Part shown: one piece after another, positions 48,412 to 60,150 of the stretch
How the letters are laid out: every line of letters starts with the position of its first letter
Numbering within the stretch: position 1 is the first letter of the stretch
From: Dactylellina haptotyla
Taxonomy: Eukaryota > Ascomycota > Orbiliomycetes > Orbiliales > Orbiliaceae
Reading direction: 5' to 3'
NCBI GenBank assembly: GCA_031310005.1
Contig: CM062380.1
Span: 1,674,001 to 1,738,000 of the forward strand
Length of the DNA stretch: 64,000 nt
Position numbers and translations under genes: made by a program
The notes under the pieces: generated by a model
Told to the model about the DNA's origin: nothing
Databases searched by the model: none
What the model saw: the letters and a program-made list of their open reading frames with translations, nothing else

Positions 48412-51400
48412 TTCGAGGAATGACCCGAAGAGCGGAATCTTGGATAACTTAATTTTGAAAATGCCCTAAACGCGGCAAGCGTGTGTATATTGCGATTTCT
48501 CGCGGAGAAAATAGAAAAGGAAAAAGAGAAAAGGAAAAAAAAAAGCGGGGCGATAGAGGAGCCGTGAAACGAGAATTGTTCGTATGTCGATTCTACAAGT
48601 CTCGGGTGCTTATATAAGATGTATTTTATATATATGCGGGTACTGGGGGATCGTGGTGTTTCTTAAGGGACTCGATTAGAGAGATCGACGCAAGAAAAAG
48701 CTGGTGTCGGTAGTCGGGAGGAAGGGAGAGAGCGGGAAAAGTGCGTTATTTCGCTAGGTATGTTCTCCTGGATTGGTTCGAGGGGTGCGGGCCGAGAACT
48801 AGGTAACGAGGCACATGTGCTTGAACACAAAACCCGGGGCGAGACCAAAAGGAGCTAAAAGATATGAATCGATTGCCGCGACGAAACCCTGCGAACTGTC
48901 GATATTTGGAGAATCGATGTATATATCGGGCGGACGCGAACAAACGGGACACTCCGGGTGAGAAGGAGAGAAGGGCGTCGTTAAATTAGAGGTGCTGTTG
49001 ATGAGGGTTGGAGATGCTGGTTTAGTAAGGTGGTCAACGGCACGCTCTTGTTGTTTCGGTTCGCTGGAGTAAGCAGCCTGCGTTTTGCGTTCCGAGGGGA
49101 TGAGGGCAAACGCTCGTTCAGGAAGGAACGACACAGCCGAGAATATGGGGAAGAGCGATGAGGAAAGAGGGAGAGGAGGGCAGAAACTCGAGCTGCGAGC
49201 TGGGCCTTTTTTCAGATAAAAAGGGCAGAAAAACGAATACCAAGTTGTTATGATGCACAAACGTTCCTGCAGCTAGCCGATTCGGATTTTTTGGTTTTCA
49301 AAAAGTGCGAGACTTCGTACGCCCTGGGAAGGGAAGGCAAAGTACGGTACCCGGGTATTGGCAGGTCGAGCAGAGAGATCGATTGTCGATATCGTATCGG
49401 TTCTGGCGGGTGCCCGGGTTATCCTGGAGATGTCGTGCTTAGCGCTGACTGGCAGAAACCTTGGTCCAATACGGCTGGTGGTTGCGAACGTTGGAGTTGT
49501 GGTGTTTCTTTTCGAATCAGAATCAGGTCAGCCCCAACGAAGGAGGAGGAGGATGGATGGATGGGTAGACGGAAGAAGGAAGGAAGGAAGGAAGGAAGGA
49601 AGGAAGGGAAGGGAATTTCCAAAGAGCGAGACCGAAATGAAACTACGCCTCCGTGCTGCAGCAATAAAAAATGGAACAGCTGGTGTATTTTATCTGCATA
49701 TAAAAGAAATAAAGCGTGATCAAGGCAATAAAGTAATACAAAGCCGGCGGCGACTGTTTTAATTTAACTGGCTCGAGGACAACCGTGGTACAGAAAACCC
49801 GCTAACCAGGCCGAAAAACAGGTCTGGGAAGCACCCGCGACAGTCTGAGGAGTGAAAACGGCCACGGCAGATGCTCGCTACTCCAGATTCATCGTAGTGT
49901 TCCGCGAAACGGGGAAATTTGCAGATTCAGAGGAGAAGAGATTGCAAATGATTATTATGATTATGCTGGGTCGGGGGAGGCGTGGGCAGGAACCAGGCAG
50001 AGAAAGCCACACTCATCACCACCACAAGGTATTTTTCCTTTCTTTCTTATCAGGCTGAAGTCGACGTTATATTGTCGGAATTCGGGGGGTCCGATTTCTT
50101 ATATATATATATCTGCGCCGTATTATATAGCACTGAATGGCAGCCATGCGACGCCCACGGCCTGATTTTTATCCTCTCAGGAAGCTACGGACGGCGGCGG
50201 TAGTGGTGGTGGTGGTGGAACGCAATGGAGGGGAAACAAAGATTCGAACAGGGACGGGGCTCTTAAGGCCCAGGACACCGACCTCTTTTGCTTTTCTTCC
50301 CTTGCGAAAAGATGAGATTGATAGAGCACTGCCCAGGCTGTGGGGCACGGACCACAGATTCGGCACCAGAAAAGTAAGAATTGGCTCAGGCGGTAAGAGA
50401 AAGCAGCAAGAGCCAAATGGCAGGGACCAATGAAACGGTGACCCGTCGAAGCAGAACAAGAACAGAGATGGGCTGAAAAAAAATAGGTCTTGCCAGGTCG
50501 ACACTCGCGATGGGTTTAAGATCTGCCTCCTTCAGGTGACATGGGAGACGATATTGGTGGAGCGACCGGGGATGGGTGAAATAGGGAAAATAGTTTGTTA
50601 CTGGTTTCTAAAAAGAAAATAAGGCAATAATGTATGCAAAGAGTGGGCAGGTGTCAAAAAACATGTCAATTTGTCAAGAAACCTCCAAGGATTTCAAAGA
50701 CATCATTGCGGAGTACCGACTCGCAACTTAACTCTCTGCTTTTAAAGTGGAGATGTCTGTCTCGACAAGTTCCCTGTCGCCGCTCTGCTATAATTTTCTG
50801 TGTTATGAACTAGCGTGGGTAGCGGTACCTTGCGGTTGGAATTCGCACAAACTGCAACAGGAGGTAAACAAAAAAACAGCTTTGATGAATATCCTGTTGC
50901 AGTAACTGTTGTCCCAAAAGTTATTTTTCCCCTTCTGCCAGATCTGCCTGAGAGGGAATTAAAGAAAAATTCCAGGAATATTCCTTGTAACAGCGATGGG
51001 CCGGAAACCAAAAAAGGTGGAGCACGAGATTCACCACTTGAAACTTGCAAAGCTTACCGCAGATAAGCAGTTTGTCAGGGCCAGGTGGAGCTGAACCTCT
51101 TGCAACATCAATATTCCGCGCAATATCGGAGTCTCGCTGAAGCTACCAGTATATTGGCCTCGCGATGCGCATGCAGGGTACTTGGAGGGATGTGCGTGAG
51201 TGCGCATGCAGTGATGAGACTAGGAAAGAAAGAAAAAAGCCTGCTCTGTAACCTACCTGTTGTGGGAGAATTAAATGTGTATTATAGGACCTATCGTCAG
51301 AGGCGCTACAAGCGAGATGGGGCAAATGGGGAACTCGATCGACGACGAAGGCGAATTCTAGCCGGCCGTGGCTCGTCGTCCTTTAAACTCTGAATTTTCG

Positions 51401-52168
51401 GTGTTGGGCGGACCAGCGAGCTGATGTCGACAACTTCTCGGTTTGAATGTTGGAATGCAAAGTCCGAATGTTCCGAACCGATACGGGAACGAGTCGTGCG
51501 CTTTTGCGCTAGAAACCGTCACAGATATGTTCCGAAGAAGCCGTTGGCAGAGCCGATCTCCAGCTTTTTCGTGGGTTTTACACCTGATAAAGCAGGAAAA
51601 CAACCTTCGAAAACTGGAAGGATTCGAATGCAAATGCAAGACAGCACTACTAACGTTAGTCCGGCGGGCTAGCGAGGGATCAAGGTTGATACGTGAAACG
51701 GACGATGGCCCACTGAACGAGCGCAGAAAAGAAGAGAAAAAGTAAAACAAGTACTACAAACAGCTGCAGGGTGGCGTGGGGAAAATGACAGGCAGCCAAG
51801 TACGTAAGTAACTCTCCTAAAGTATCTTGGAACTTGGTAACGTATCGTAAAAATTACCGAGAGGAGCAGATGTTTGGGAAACTTCAGATTGGGAGCCACG
51901 CTGGCCGAGGTTGGATCGGAGGAGCAAAATAAAAACCTCAAAAATTCTGGGGTATGTAATGAAAAGGAATGCATCAAGATGTAGAGACGTATTGGGGTCT
52001 TTTAAGTTGATTCTGTGATAACTGAACAGGACCCTGACTGATCACAGCGCGAATGAACTAGTCGAAATTAAGGAGAACGAGAAGTATGAATGTGGGACCG
52101 AGTTATTCAGAAGAATAAGACGCACACGGCGTTCCAATAGCGTAGATGCTTAGAATCCAAGCAACACG
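48412..52168. other. Gene-poor block, left part
   Basis: About 3.8 kb upstream of the G-alpha gene. No supported gene. The first kilobase is the likely promoter and 5' UTR of G-alpha, with A/G-rich runs at 48505-48545. Open frames here are short and low-complexity. Confidence 0.5.
49578..49605 (+). repeat. (GGAA)7 microsatellite
   Basis: Seven exact GGAA units, followed by imperfect GGGAA sequence, lie 1.17 kb upstream of the G-alpha start codon. Copy number is likely to vary between strains. Confidence 0.9.
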
Positions 52169-52472
52169 CTACTGCCCAGAATGCCCATGTTCAATCCCAT
52201 TTGCTTCATCTAACAGTCCAGCATCCAAATCTTGGTTTTCGACAGTAGAAAAGCATAAAATCGATGCGCCTCGAATTGGAAATGTTCGGGAACAGAAATA
52301 AAATTAACTTACAGTTTTTGGTCCTCAAATTGTGTAATATGTGAGCGAGCAATCGCAATGTTGTATCGTCGGTGGCCCAGAATAGGTAAATCTTTGAGAA
52401 ATTGTGGTCGACGAGATTAACGAGAATCTCGTTTGGGGTTTGGGAGGAGAAATTCAGGAATCGAAAATCCAC
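52169..52472 (-). CDS. Tentative small two-exon gene (73 aa)
   Basis: Exon 52472-52313 begins with ATG and encodes MDFRFLNFSSQTPNEILVNL and a continuing helical stretch (FSKIYLFWATDDTTLRLLAHILHNL). A good donor GTAAGT at 52312 and an AAG acceptor at 52231 (82-nt intron) lead in frame to DAGLLDEANGIEHGHSGQ and a stop at 52169-52171. No family is recognised; the PNEILVNLV stretch is F-box-like but too short to claim. Both exons read like coding sequence, but there is no independent support. Confidence 0.3.
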
Positions 52473-55400
52473 GAAGGAAGGGAAAGAAATCCACTGGTGT
52501 TAAAACGGCGTGTTATTGATATTTATGGCGACATGCTACCACTATTCAGCTTGTTCTGCTGTCTTTCTCTGAATCGAGGGTAACCTCGGGCAATTGATGA
52601 AACCTCTTGGTAAGAATTGGTTGTGAAAAGAAAAGAGCCACTTACGCAGTTTCCCTGTCTGGGACTTTTATGGTACTTTTATTTTGGATTTTTGTGCGAG
52701 GTATTTGCATTACAACCCCATCAGCAGCATCATACTGAGTGGTCCGCAATTGTCTGTGCACAATCACGAATGCCGCTACATACACTCGTGGACTCTCCGC
52801 TCTATGCAGACACGCCGCACTAGATAAAAACTTTTTGACTAAATCCAGGACCCTTCTTTACCCATTCAAGCTGCATCACCTCGCCAACTAAGATCCACTA
52901 CTCCGCTATCAAAAGGCTCGAGCGAGGGGCTTTCTCTCAATATGAGAAGCCAGATAACATACTTTTGACGGGAAGTCTATAAACGACTATGGGGTACCCC
53001 ATTCGATAGAGTTGCGTGAATAGATGAAACTGCCAGCTGGAGCTAGCCAGACCGGCCGATTCGCATGTGCATACAGCGCAGTAGATCGGACCTGCCCTTT
53101 TCAACCCAGACGCCCGCCGGAGCTGAGCAGCACCTCGTCAACTTGAGTAACAGCGGGAATCGTCAAACCAGGGAACAGGATTCATGCGCAAAAAAGGGTA
53201 CAGGTACCTGAGGTTGATCCAAGGAAAGGAAGAAGAAAAGAAACCAATAAAAATAAAAAAAAAGTAAAGACTAGGCTATAAAGCACGCGTAGCTCCATTA
53301 CGCCCACATATCATTCCTGAAATCGGATCACTCCCACTGAAGATCTCGACTTCACGAGCTGTCAAGTTTTAGCATGCAACACAGCAAGACAGCTCTCGCT
53401 TCGCCCGCTCATTTTTGGTAAGTCGGGGGCTATGACATTTGAATATTGCTTGGTCTGTTCCGAAGCTTCGTAATTGGGTCGGTCGAAAAAGAACAATTTG
53501 TTTTGGATATGCAGGCCTGTGAGATCTCGTGCGTGATCCAGCCTAAACAACTTACATGACTTTTTCCCGTCTGCCCGTTTTTTGTTTACAAGTCTATTTT
53601 TCAACCGCCGAATTGATTCTCGCCATGCAAAGGCTCCAAGAATACCAAGCATTTTTCGGATTCCTCATTGCATTCTAAAACCTTTAGTGTGGGGAACCGA
53701 GCGAGGGGATCATAGCGCAACATGATTAATGCATCTCCTGTCGAAAATCCGCCAGTGAAAGTCTTATTCCCACGCTCGCCGTAGCAATCCAGCTTCGACA
53801 TTCCGCGTATACTAAGGCTCAATTCGGCAGGAACTCTAGTCTTCATTCCTTTGTATGACAAAAAGACCAACAGATTGCCACCCCTTCATTGTCTTCTGAG
53901 ACTTATCGATATTGAGAGCGACGCATGGCCAACAATAACAAAACCAACAAGCACATGTCTCAGTTTGTGGCTGGTCACTTCAGAACAAAAAAAGTCTTAG
54001 TATTTGACGTACATCGTGATATAATGCACCTCTGTAAACACGGGAAGCGGTTTGACCCTGACATGCCCAAATCAACCGATAGTTACGAAATACCCAGCCG
54101 ATATATAACATGGGTAAATACATGAAATAAAACTCCCAACATGGGTGGGTTGACAACCACGGAAATTACGTCGACCAAGCGACTTTTCCCTCGTGCTTTT
54201 CACATGGCTTGACAGTCATAGCAGGTTGATCCTTTTATCCTAATAATGGAAAATAGCCCCCCGCAAACCGAAATTTGGAGCACGGTCAGCGGGCGTTCCT
54301 GAGAACCCCAACAGCTAGGTAGCAAGCCTGTCGGCCAAGCCGTCCGTGACATCGAATAGAAGATTGGAACTCCTGCGCCCATTTGTTGATATCTGGATTT
54401 TCCGTGCCTGTCCGTCGGCCGGCCGTCATGTAAGGTTAAATATTGAAGGAAGACGATTCGAAACGCTATGGCAAGATAGACTCCAACGCTTGGATCAGTG
54501 CGTTCGTAGCCGCATATACGCCAGCAGGTTTTTTCTCTCTCTTTCTTTCGATCGGTTTTAAAGTTCGGTAAATGAAATCAACGATAATAGGGTTTGAGAT
54601 CAGAGCAGAGGAACAACAATTCCAATTACGCTCAAGTAAACAAATTTTTAAAATTGATAATATCCGGGGTAATCGCGGCATCCACAACTCCTCTCTATTG
54701 TGCCATATGCAACCACAAAGTACTTGCAGTAGATACTCCTGGTATACGTACCGTGACTTAGTTACACATAATTTCACGATTGTCTTAAAGATCTTTCTAG
54801 GCTACTCGCTTCTCGCCATCTACCCATTAGCTTCCGCCGCAAGATGGGAATCTTACCCACGCGCGACGGCAACTCCGTTCCCTTTTCTATATTTTATAAA
54901 GAATAAGGGGTATGGAGTTACAAACCACCTGCGTAATCGACCCGTGTGCCCCTCTGTAACCTTGAACTCGGCCCATCGGTTGACGGAGCGAGGGCTGGTT
55001 GCGAAAAACAAAAAGAAAAGTGACAAACTAGAAACACATCTTAAAAAAGTGGGGCTATTTTCATCTGTGGGGAAAGAGGGTTCAATTCAGATCATGGTCG
55101 CATGATATAGCCAAAGGCTTTGCGCCGTCCCTGAAAGGAGCTACCAGGTCCTACCAACAAGAAAGTTTTATAGGAAGGAAAAGGAATCCGAAAAAGCTGC
55201 CGATAACATTTTCTTTTCCCATTGGAACACCAGGCTATCTCGATGGATTTATTTTCGCTTCTTCAGACGCTAGTGCAGGCCATGGATTCTGGGAGCGCAA
55301 GCCCAGACGGAAAAACTTTTCTAGTTCTTCGATACCCCTGACGTGCGAAGACATCGCAAGGACCTTCTCCCTAGGTTGAGGTCATTATTGTCAACGTGAT

Positions 55401-58400
55401 CAAGATCCACTTTTTATCTCTTTGACCTCAGATTACTTAACTTACTGTTTCCAATTGATTTGATAGCTAAGCTAATTCGCTCCAATTGACCACTGAGCCC
55501 CGTAAGGCATACCTGCTGCAACCGTATATAAAGCATAGCGGTATCACAAAGCACGCGCAAAACTAGGCTCGAATATCAACGATATTCAAAATCATTCGAT
55601 TGTGTGACTGATCATCCTGCCAGATACCCGGAAACCGGGAAGGGGAACATCAAACAATCGCCGTTACCGGCCTCGCCTGTTTGAGGTACCTATTCGCTTA
55701 TAGCTGGGAGGTGCACCAAAGCGGGAGCTAAAGCATACGGATTACACCTCAATCAAAGACGATCAGTCGCTAATTGATGGATTTGTGGAACCAACCGAGA
55801 GAGTTTGCGAAACAGAATCTAGATCTTACCAACCCCGCTCCTATTCCAAAACAAAAGCCCCCATTTACCTACATTTAAAGGAGTACGAACAAAAAAGAAT
55901 AGAATACTATATTGTAGATATAGTGAAGAAGGCTACTTGTCAATAAAAATTGTGGACTAACTGAAAGTAACGCCTTGCATAATCTAAGTACCATCTTTTG
56001 ACTTGTACTCACAGAATTTACAATGCAAGGGACCGGATAAACAAAGTCGAGAACTTCCGTGACTTTCCATCGGGCATTCTTTCCTCTGTTTTTGTGGCTC
56101 AAATGGTCTATCCGGGTCTAGGCCTAAGCTTGACGCAGGGTTGATCTGCGACAACGATGTTTTTTTGCCTCGAATCCGGCACATTAGACTTGTGTTCCAC
56201 AAAGACCCCTTTTGTGCGGCAGGATCTCGCGTGTCGGTTTACTCTTTGTGATACAAACTTGTACCTCCAAAAACCTTTTGGGGAAACATTTCCAATAAAT
56301 ATTGCATGCGCAAATCCACCGAAAGTCAGCCATCTATATCATTTTCAAGCCTTAAATACGGCGTGGCGTGAGAGCTCCGTGGCGTTCGGTATTTGGAGGG
56401 CTGACGATGCCCGCGATGCAAAAGTAGCTGTACCCTAAAGTATCGGAACCTTAACACATGATCAGTCTACTGCGCAGCCTTGCATGAGAATTACGATAGC
56501 CGAAGTTTTATTAGGTATAACGATTTAGTTTGAACATACAGTAAATTTTGTTCGGAACCTACCAGGCCAGTTGGCGAACTCGCCCACATACCCTACACAG
56601 CCTTGCATTTCAAAGAGGAGGAGAACTACAAAGCTGTTGCTTCCACTACTTCTTATGTCAGCCAACAGATGTGAGCCGCAATAATAACTACTAGCATTTG
56701 TATGACACGTGTTACCAGTTAGGAACCCGAAGGACTATGGATGTATCTATCTACCGAACGCCATTTATAAAACGCCATTAACTAAGGCGACGCTCTAGAT
56801 CTTGCATACTCATGTTGTATGTCCCACGCCAATTCCCAACATTAGATTTCCGCATCATGTTTAAGATTGTAACACAAGTCTAATCGAGGCACTGGGCTTG
56901 CAGTCCGCATTTTGTGAAACCAGTGGTCCTTGGATCTTTTGCCTCACCTAATGCGCGTGCGTTTTCACATGATCTCCGCCTTTGGGCAGCATGTTGTTAT
57001 CTATGACGTTATCATTGCTGGTATCGTTCTTAATCGTTGATATTCATATTAGATACCGTACTGTGAATAAGGCCTAGCCTAGGCACGAAGTAGGTTCGAT
57101 TTGTCAAGAAATATGTGATATATTGGATTCGAGGCTGACATTAAGGTCTTAGGGATAGTAGCTGAATATATACGGTGTAACTTTATTTTCCAACCAATAT
57201 TGAAGTCGCTGAAATGGTTTTAGAAAATACAACTTTGTGTCGGCGCTTTACTTGTTAAATGCAGACCAGAGTTAATATGCTACTCATAAGCTCACCTAGT
57301 GTAGTAGTGGTGACTTTTTTCTTTGATTGAGACATTGCTTGACAAAACACATCTTAGGCTTTGTACAAGCTCAGTAAACCGGACCATACTATAACGTAAT
57401 AGCACAGAATCTCATAATTCTTGGCTATGGCTACCTATTTAACAATCTCCGCGGAAACTGGGCCCGCAAAAAAAAGGAAAACCAGAGGGAACTCAAAAAC
57501 ATCACCACCACCACCAAGAAAAGTGGTTTTTATTGAGAATCTCAATGTTTCAAACAATGAAATACCAAAAATTCATGCGCTAATTCCCATCTGGAACGTC
57601 GATTGGAGGGTTGCGTGAATATTTTATTTCATTGTTGTATTTAGGAGGATATCTTGATATATCCAACACTTTGGTAAGCTGACCGTATTATATAAGACAT
57701 TCGTAAAATCTAGAGCCGCGGCGTGGATGAACAAAAACAAAACCATGAAATCGGTCTACTATCGGCGAGACAATATATATTGACATAACTAAACACACAG
57801 AATTACGAAAATTACTCCTTCTCCCCTATAAAAATCTCCCCCCACCGCCCCCTTCGAGTATCTAACCGTCCGAAGTTTGCTCTATCGAGGTCGCTTATGC
57901 ACTCTGACGATCTAACGAAAACCGTATAAAACCTATATAACTGACCGCTGCAAGCATTAATCTTCAGAATATAGGCTTAAAACATTCGCCGAGATGTAAT
58001 AGTATCAATGTGGCTATAGGCAATCAGAGCCCCGTTTCAGCAAGGATTCGGAGAAAACCTTAAATATTCTTCCTGTCCTCAACGGCGTCAAGTTGGTGAT
58101 CACGCCCGTATATACCTTCGAGACAGCTCCGACCCATGGATACTCGAATGCCTTCCCTACTGTCGCGATATTTTATTTCCATTGTTATAGTGTATTATTA
58201 AAAATGTATTATAGCTATATATATATAGAATTCATAGCTAATTTCTTATCTCCGTAGCTTTATGATACATCGAGATGATATTATTAGACTACACGAGAAG
58301 CAATTATGCATTATGAGAAAACAAAATCTCTGAGTAGATATCTCCATCGTGAGGAAGCCCTCATCTCTGATGACTATATAATAGGTCATCGCATCTCCAC

Positions 58401-58558
58401 AAAGTCGAGATAGAAGTCCTCATCCCATCGGCGGTTTCTACAAGACCTTCAAAGCCCACTACAGCTACCTATCGCTACAAAGATAGATCTAGTAATCATA
58501 ATATAAACTAATTACTAATACCACATATTTTACTACATAATACATATATACCTGAAAA
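52473..58558. other. Gene-poor block, right part
   Basis: About 6 kb in which I recognise no gene. Frames at 53601-53846 (minus) and 54572-55105 (plus) are the longest but lack family features. From about 55.9 to 58.5 kb there are few open frames and the sequence is AT-rich. No terminal inverted repeats, transposase or reverse transcriptase motifs were seen, but a heavily decayed element would not be visible to me. Confidence 0.5.
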
Positions 58559-59687
58559 ATGAAGTTCAGCATCCTCAGCTTCACGATCTTCACCCTCTTA
58601 ACGTCAGGCACGTTAACCCAACAAACCCCGAAAAAAACCCGCTGCGGCGACCCGGACATGTCCCCCGAAGAACTCGCAGAATCCGTCGCCATAACCCAAG
58701 AATTCAACGACGAAGCGGACCCGCCGCCCATGCGCTTCAGCAAACCCGCCGCTCGCGAAACTGTAAACATAAAACTCTACATCCACAATGTATACGCAGA
58801 CAAAACCATAACAGGAGGCTACGTCTCCACGGAAGCGATCAAAGAGCAAGTGAAAACGTTAAACATAGGTTTTAAAAACACAGGGTTCAAATTCACCCTC
58901 CAGAATATCTCGTGCACGCACAACGCTAAATGGGCGACCGCACGATCGGATAAATACCACCCCGTGGAAAGGGAGATCGTGCGTAAAATGTGGAAGACGC
59001 TGAGAAAAGGTACCTACGCGGATTTGAACCTGTTTCTTCGACCTATACGAGATGCTATCTTTGGTATGCCTTCTCCCCACTTTTCCAACAACTATATAAA
59101 TCCAAAATATTGGAAAATAGAAAAAGTTGTTAATGTTACCTTCCGATAACTCGATGTGCTGACAATTTGGTATACACGATAAATAGGCTCCTGCAGTTTC
59201 CCCGTGAACGTAAAAACCCACCCGGACGCCGTCGACCGCGGCGTCTGCGACATCGCCAGCACCACCGTCCCCGGCTCCTTACCACCCTACGGCGAGGGTA
59301 AAACCGCAATCCACCATGTCGGCCACTGGTTCAACCTGCACCATCCGTACCTGGGGGGATGCGCGCAGGAGTACGGTGGCGACGGGATTAGAGATACCCC
59401 TGCCATGAAGCTCACTTCTGAAGCTTATGGGTGTCCGGTCGGTCTGGACACCTGTCCTGGAAAGCCCGGGAAAGATGCTATTCATAACTACATGACTCTT
59501 TCTAATGAGTGAGTTCCTCAGCCCCTCGAGAGTATTTGGCTGATTTGAGGTTTTTTTTTGTGCGAGTGTAACGATTGCTGATAAAAGTTCCGTGGGAAAT
59601 AGTGCTTGTTTGACAGGGTTCACGGAAGGTCAGGTCACCAAGATGCATAGGGTGTGGAAGAAGTACCGCCAGCCTTATAAGCAGTAA
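58559..59687 (+). CDS. M43-like secreted metalloprotease with altered zinc motif
   Basis: Three exons, 58559-59063, 59187-59508 and 59588-59687, give 308 residues. Introns are 123 and 79 nt. A signal peptide follows the ATG (ILSFTIFTLLTSGTLT). The layout matches fungal extracellular M43B (pappalysin-like) proteases: a propeptide with CGDPDMSPEE, the central VNIKLYIHNVYA strand region, the zinc-site helix, [36 protein letters not shown] and FTEGQVTKMHRVW. In the zinc motif HExxHxxGxxH the three His (residues 211, 215, 221) are kept, but the catalytic Glu is His212 and the Gly is Asn218. Changing a Glu codon to CAT needs two base changes, so a single read error is unlikely. The protein should bind zinc but be poor or inactive as a protease. 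It lies at the edge of the gene-poor block. Confidence 0.85.
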
Positions 59688-60150
59688 TTGGGGTCATTTC
59701 TATGGCCCACCTTCGCCATACTTGAGGCAGTCTGGTTCTTCGAGACATGTATTATAGTCATATGTGCTATTGGTTGTAGTTGAAAATTAAATTTAATGAG
59801 AACACTCTATTCTATCACCAACTATTCTAACCGTCTAAGACTAAAAGAACGTACTCTTCCACTTCGCTGTCTTCGCAAACAACCGGAAGGGCGAACAGTC
59901 TGTACTTCGTACATATACACATAACCCCCATCACCTCACCACCGATGATACTATAATCCACCGCTACCGCTATGACGCCAACCCCAAAATATATATAAAA
60001 AAAAAAGAAAGAAAGAGGAAAGGGTGGGAAACCAAGAATGAAGCTAAAAGTATATAATAATGTCGTAATCGCCGGTGCAATGCAATAATAATGTGTTTTT
60101 GAATGTTGAATCTCGAACGTCGAATGAACGTACTCTTCCCTCTCCACTCT
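59688..60150. other. Convergent 3' flanks
   Basis: A 463-base interval between the protease and lipase stop codons, AT-rich, with an A run near 59995-60005. No gene is seen. Confidence 0.55.

Noticed and set aside
53601-53846. Minus-strand frame of about 80 residues from ATG 53846
   Set aside because: No recognisable motif and no supporting splice structure; kept out of the gene list.
54572-55105. 177-residue frame in the gene-poor block
   Set aside because: Irregular composition, no domain or signal, and the start lies next to TATA-like noncoding sequence; likely chance.
57421-57618. 65-residue Lys/Pro-rich frame
   Set aside because: Short, low-complexity, surrounded by AT-rich sequence without other support.
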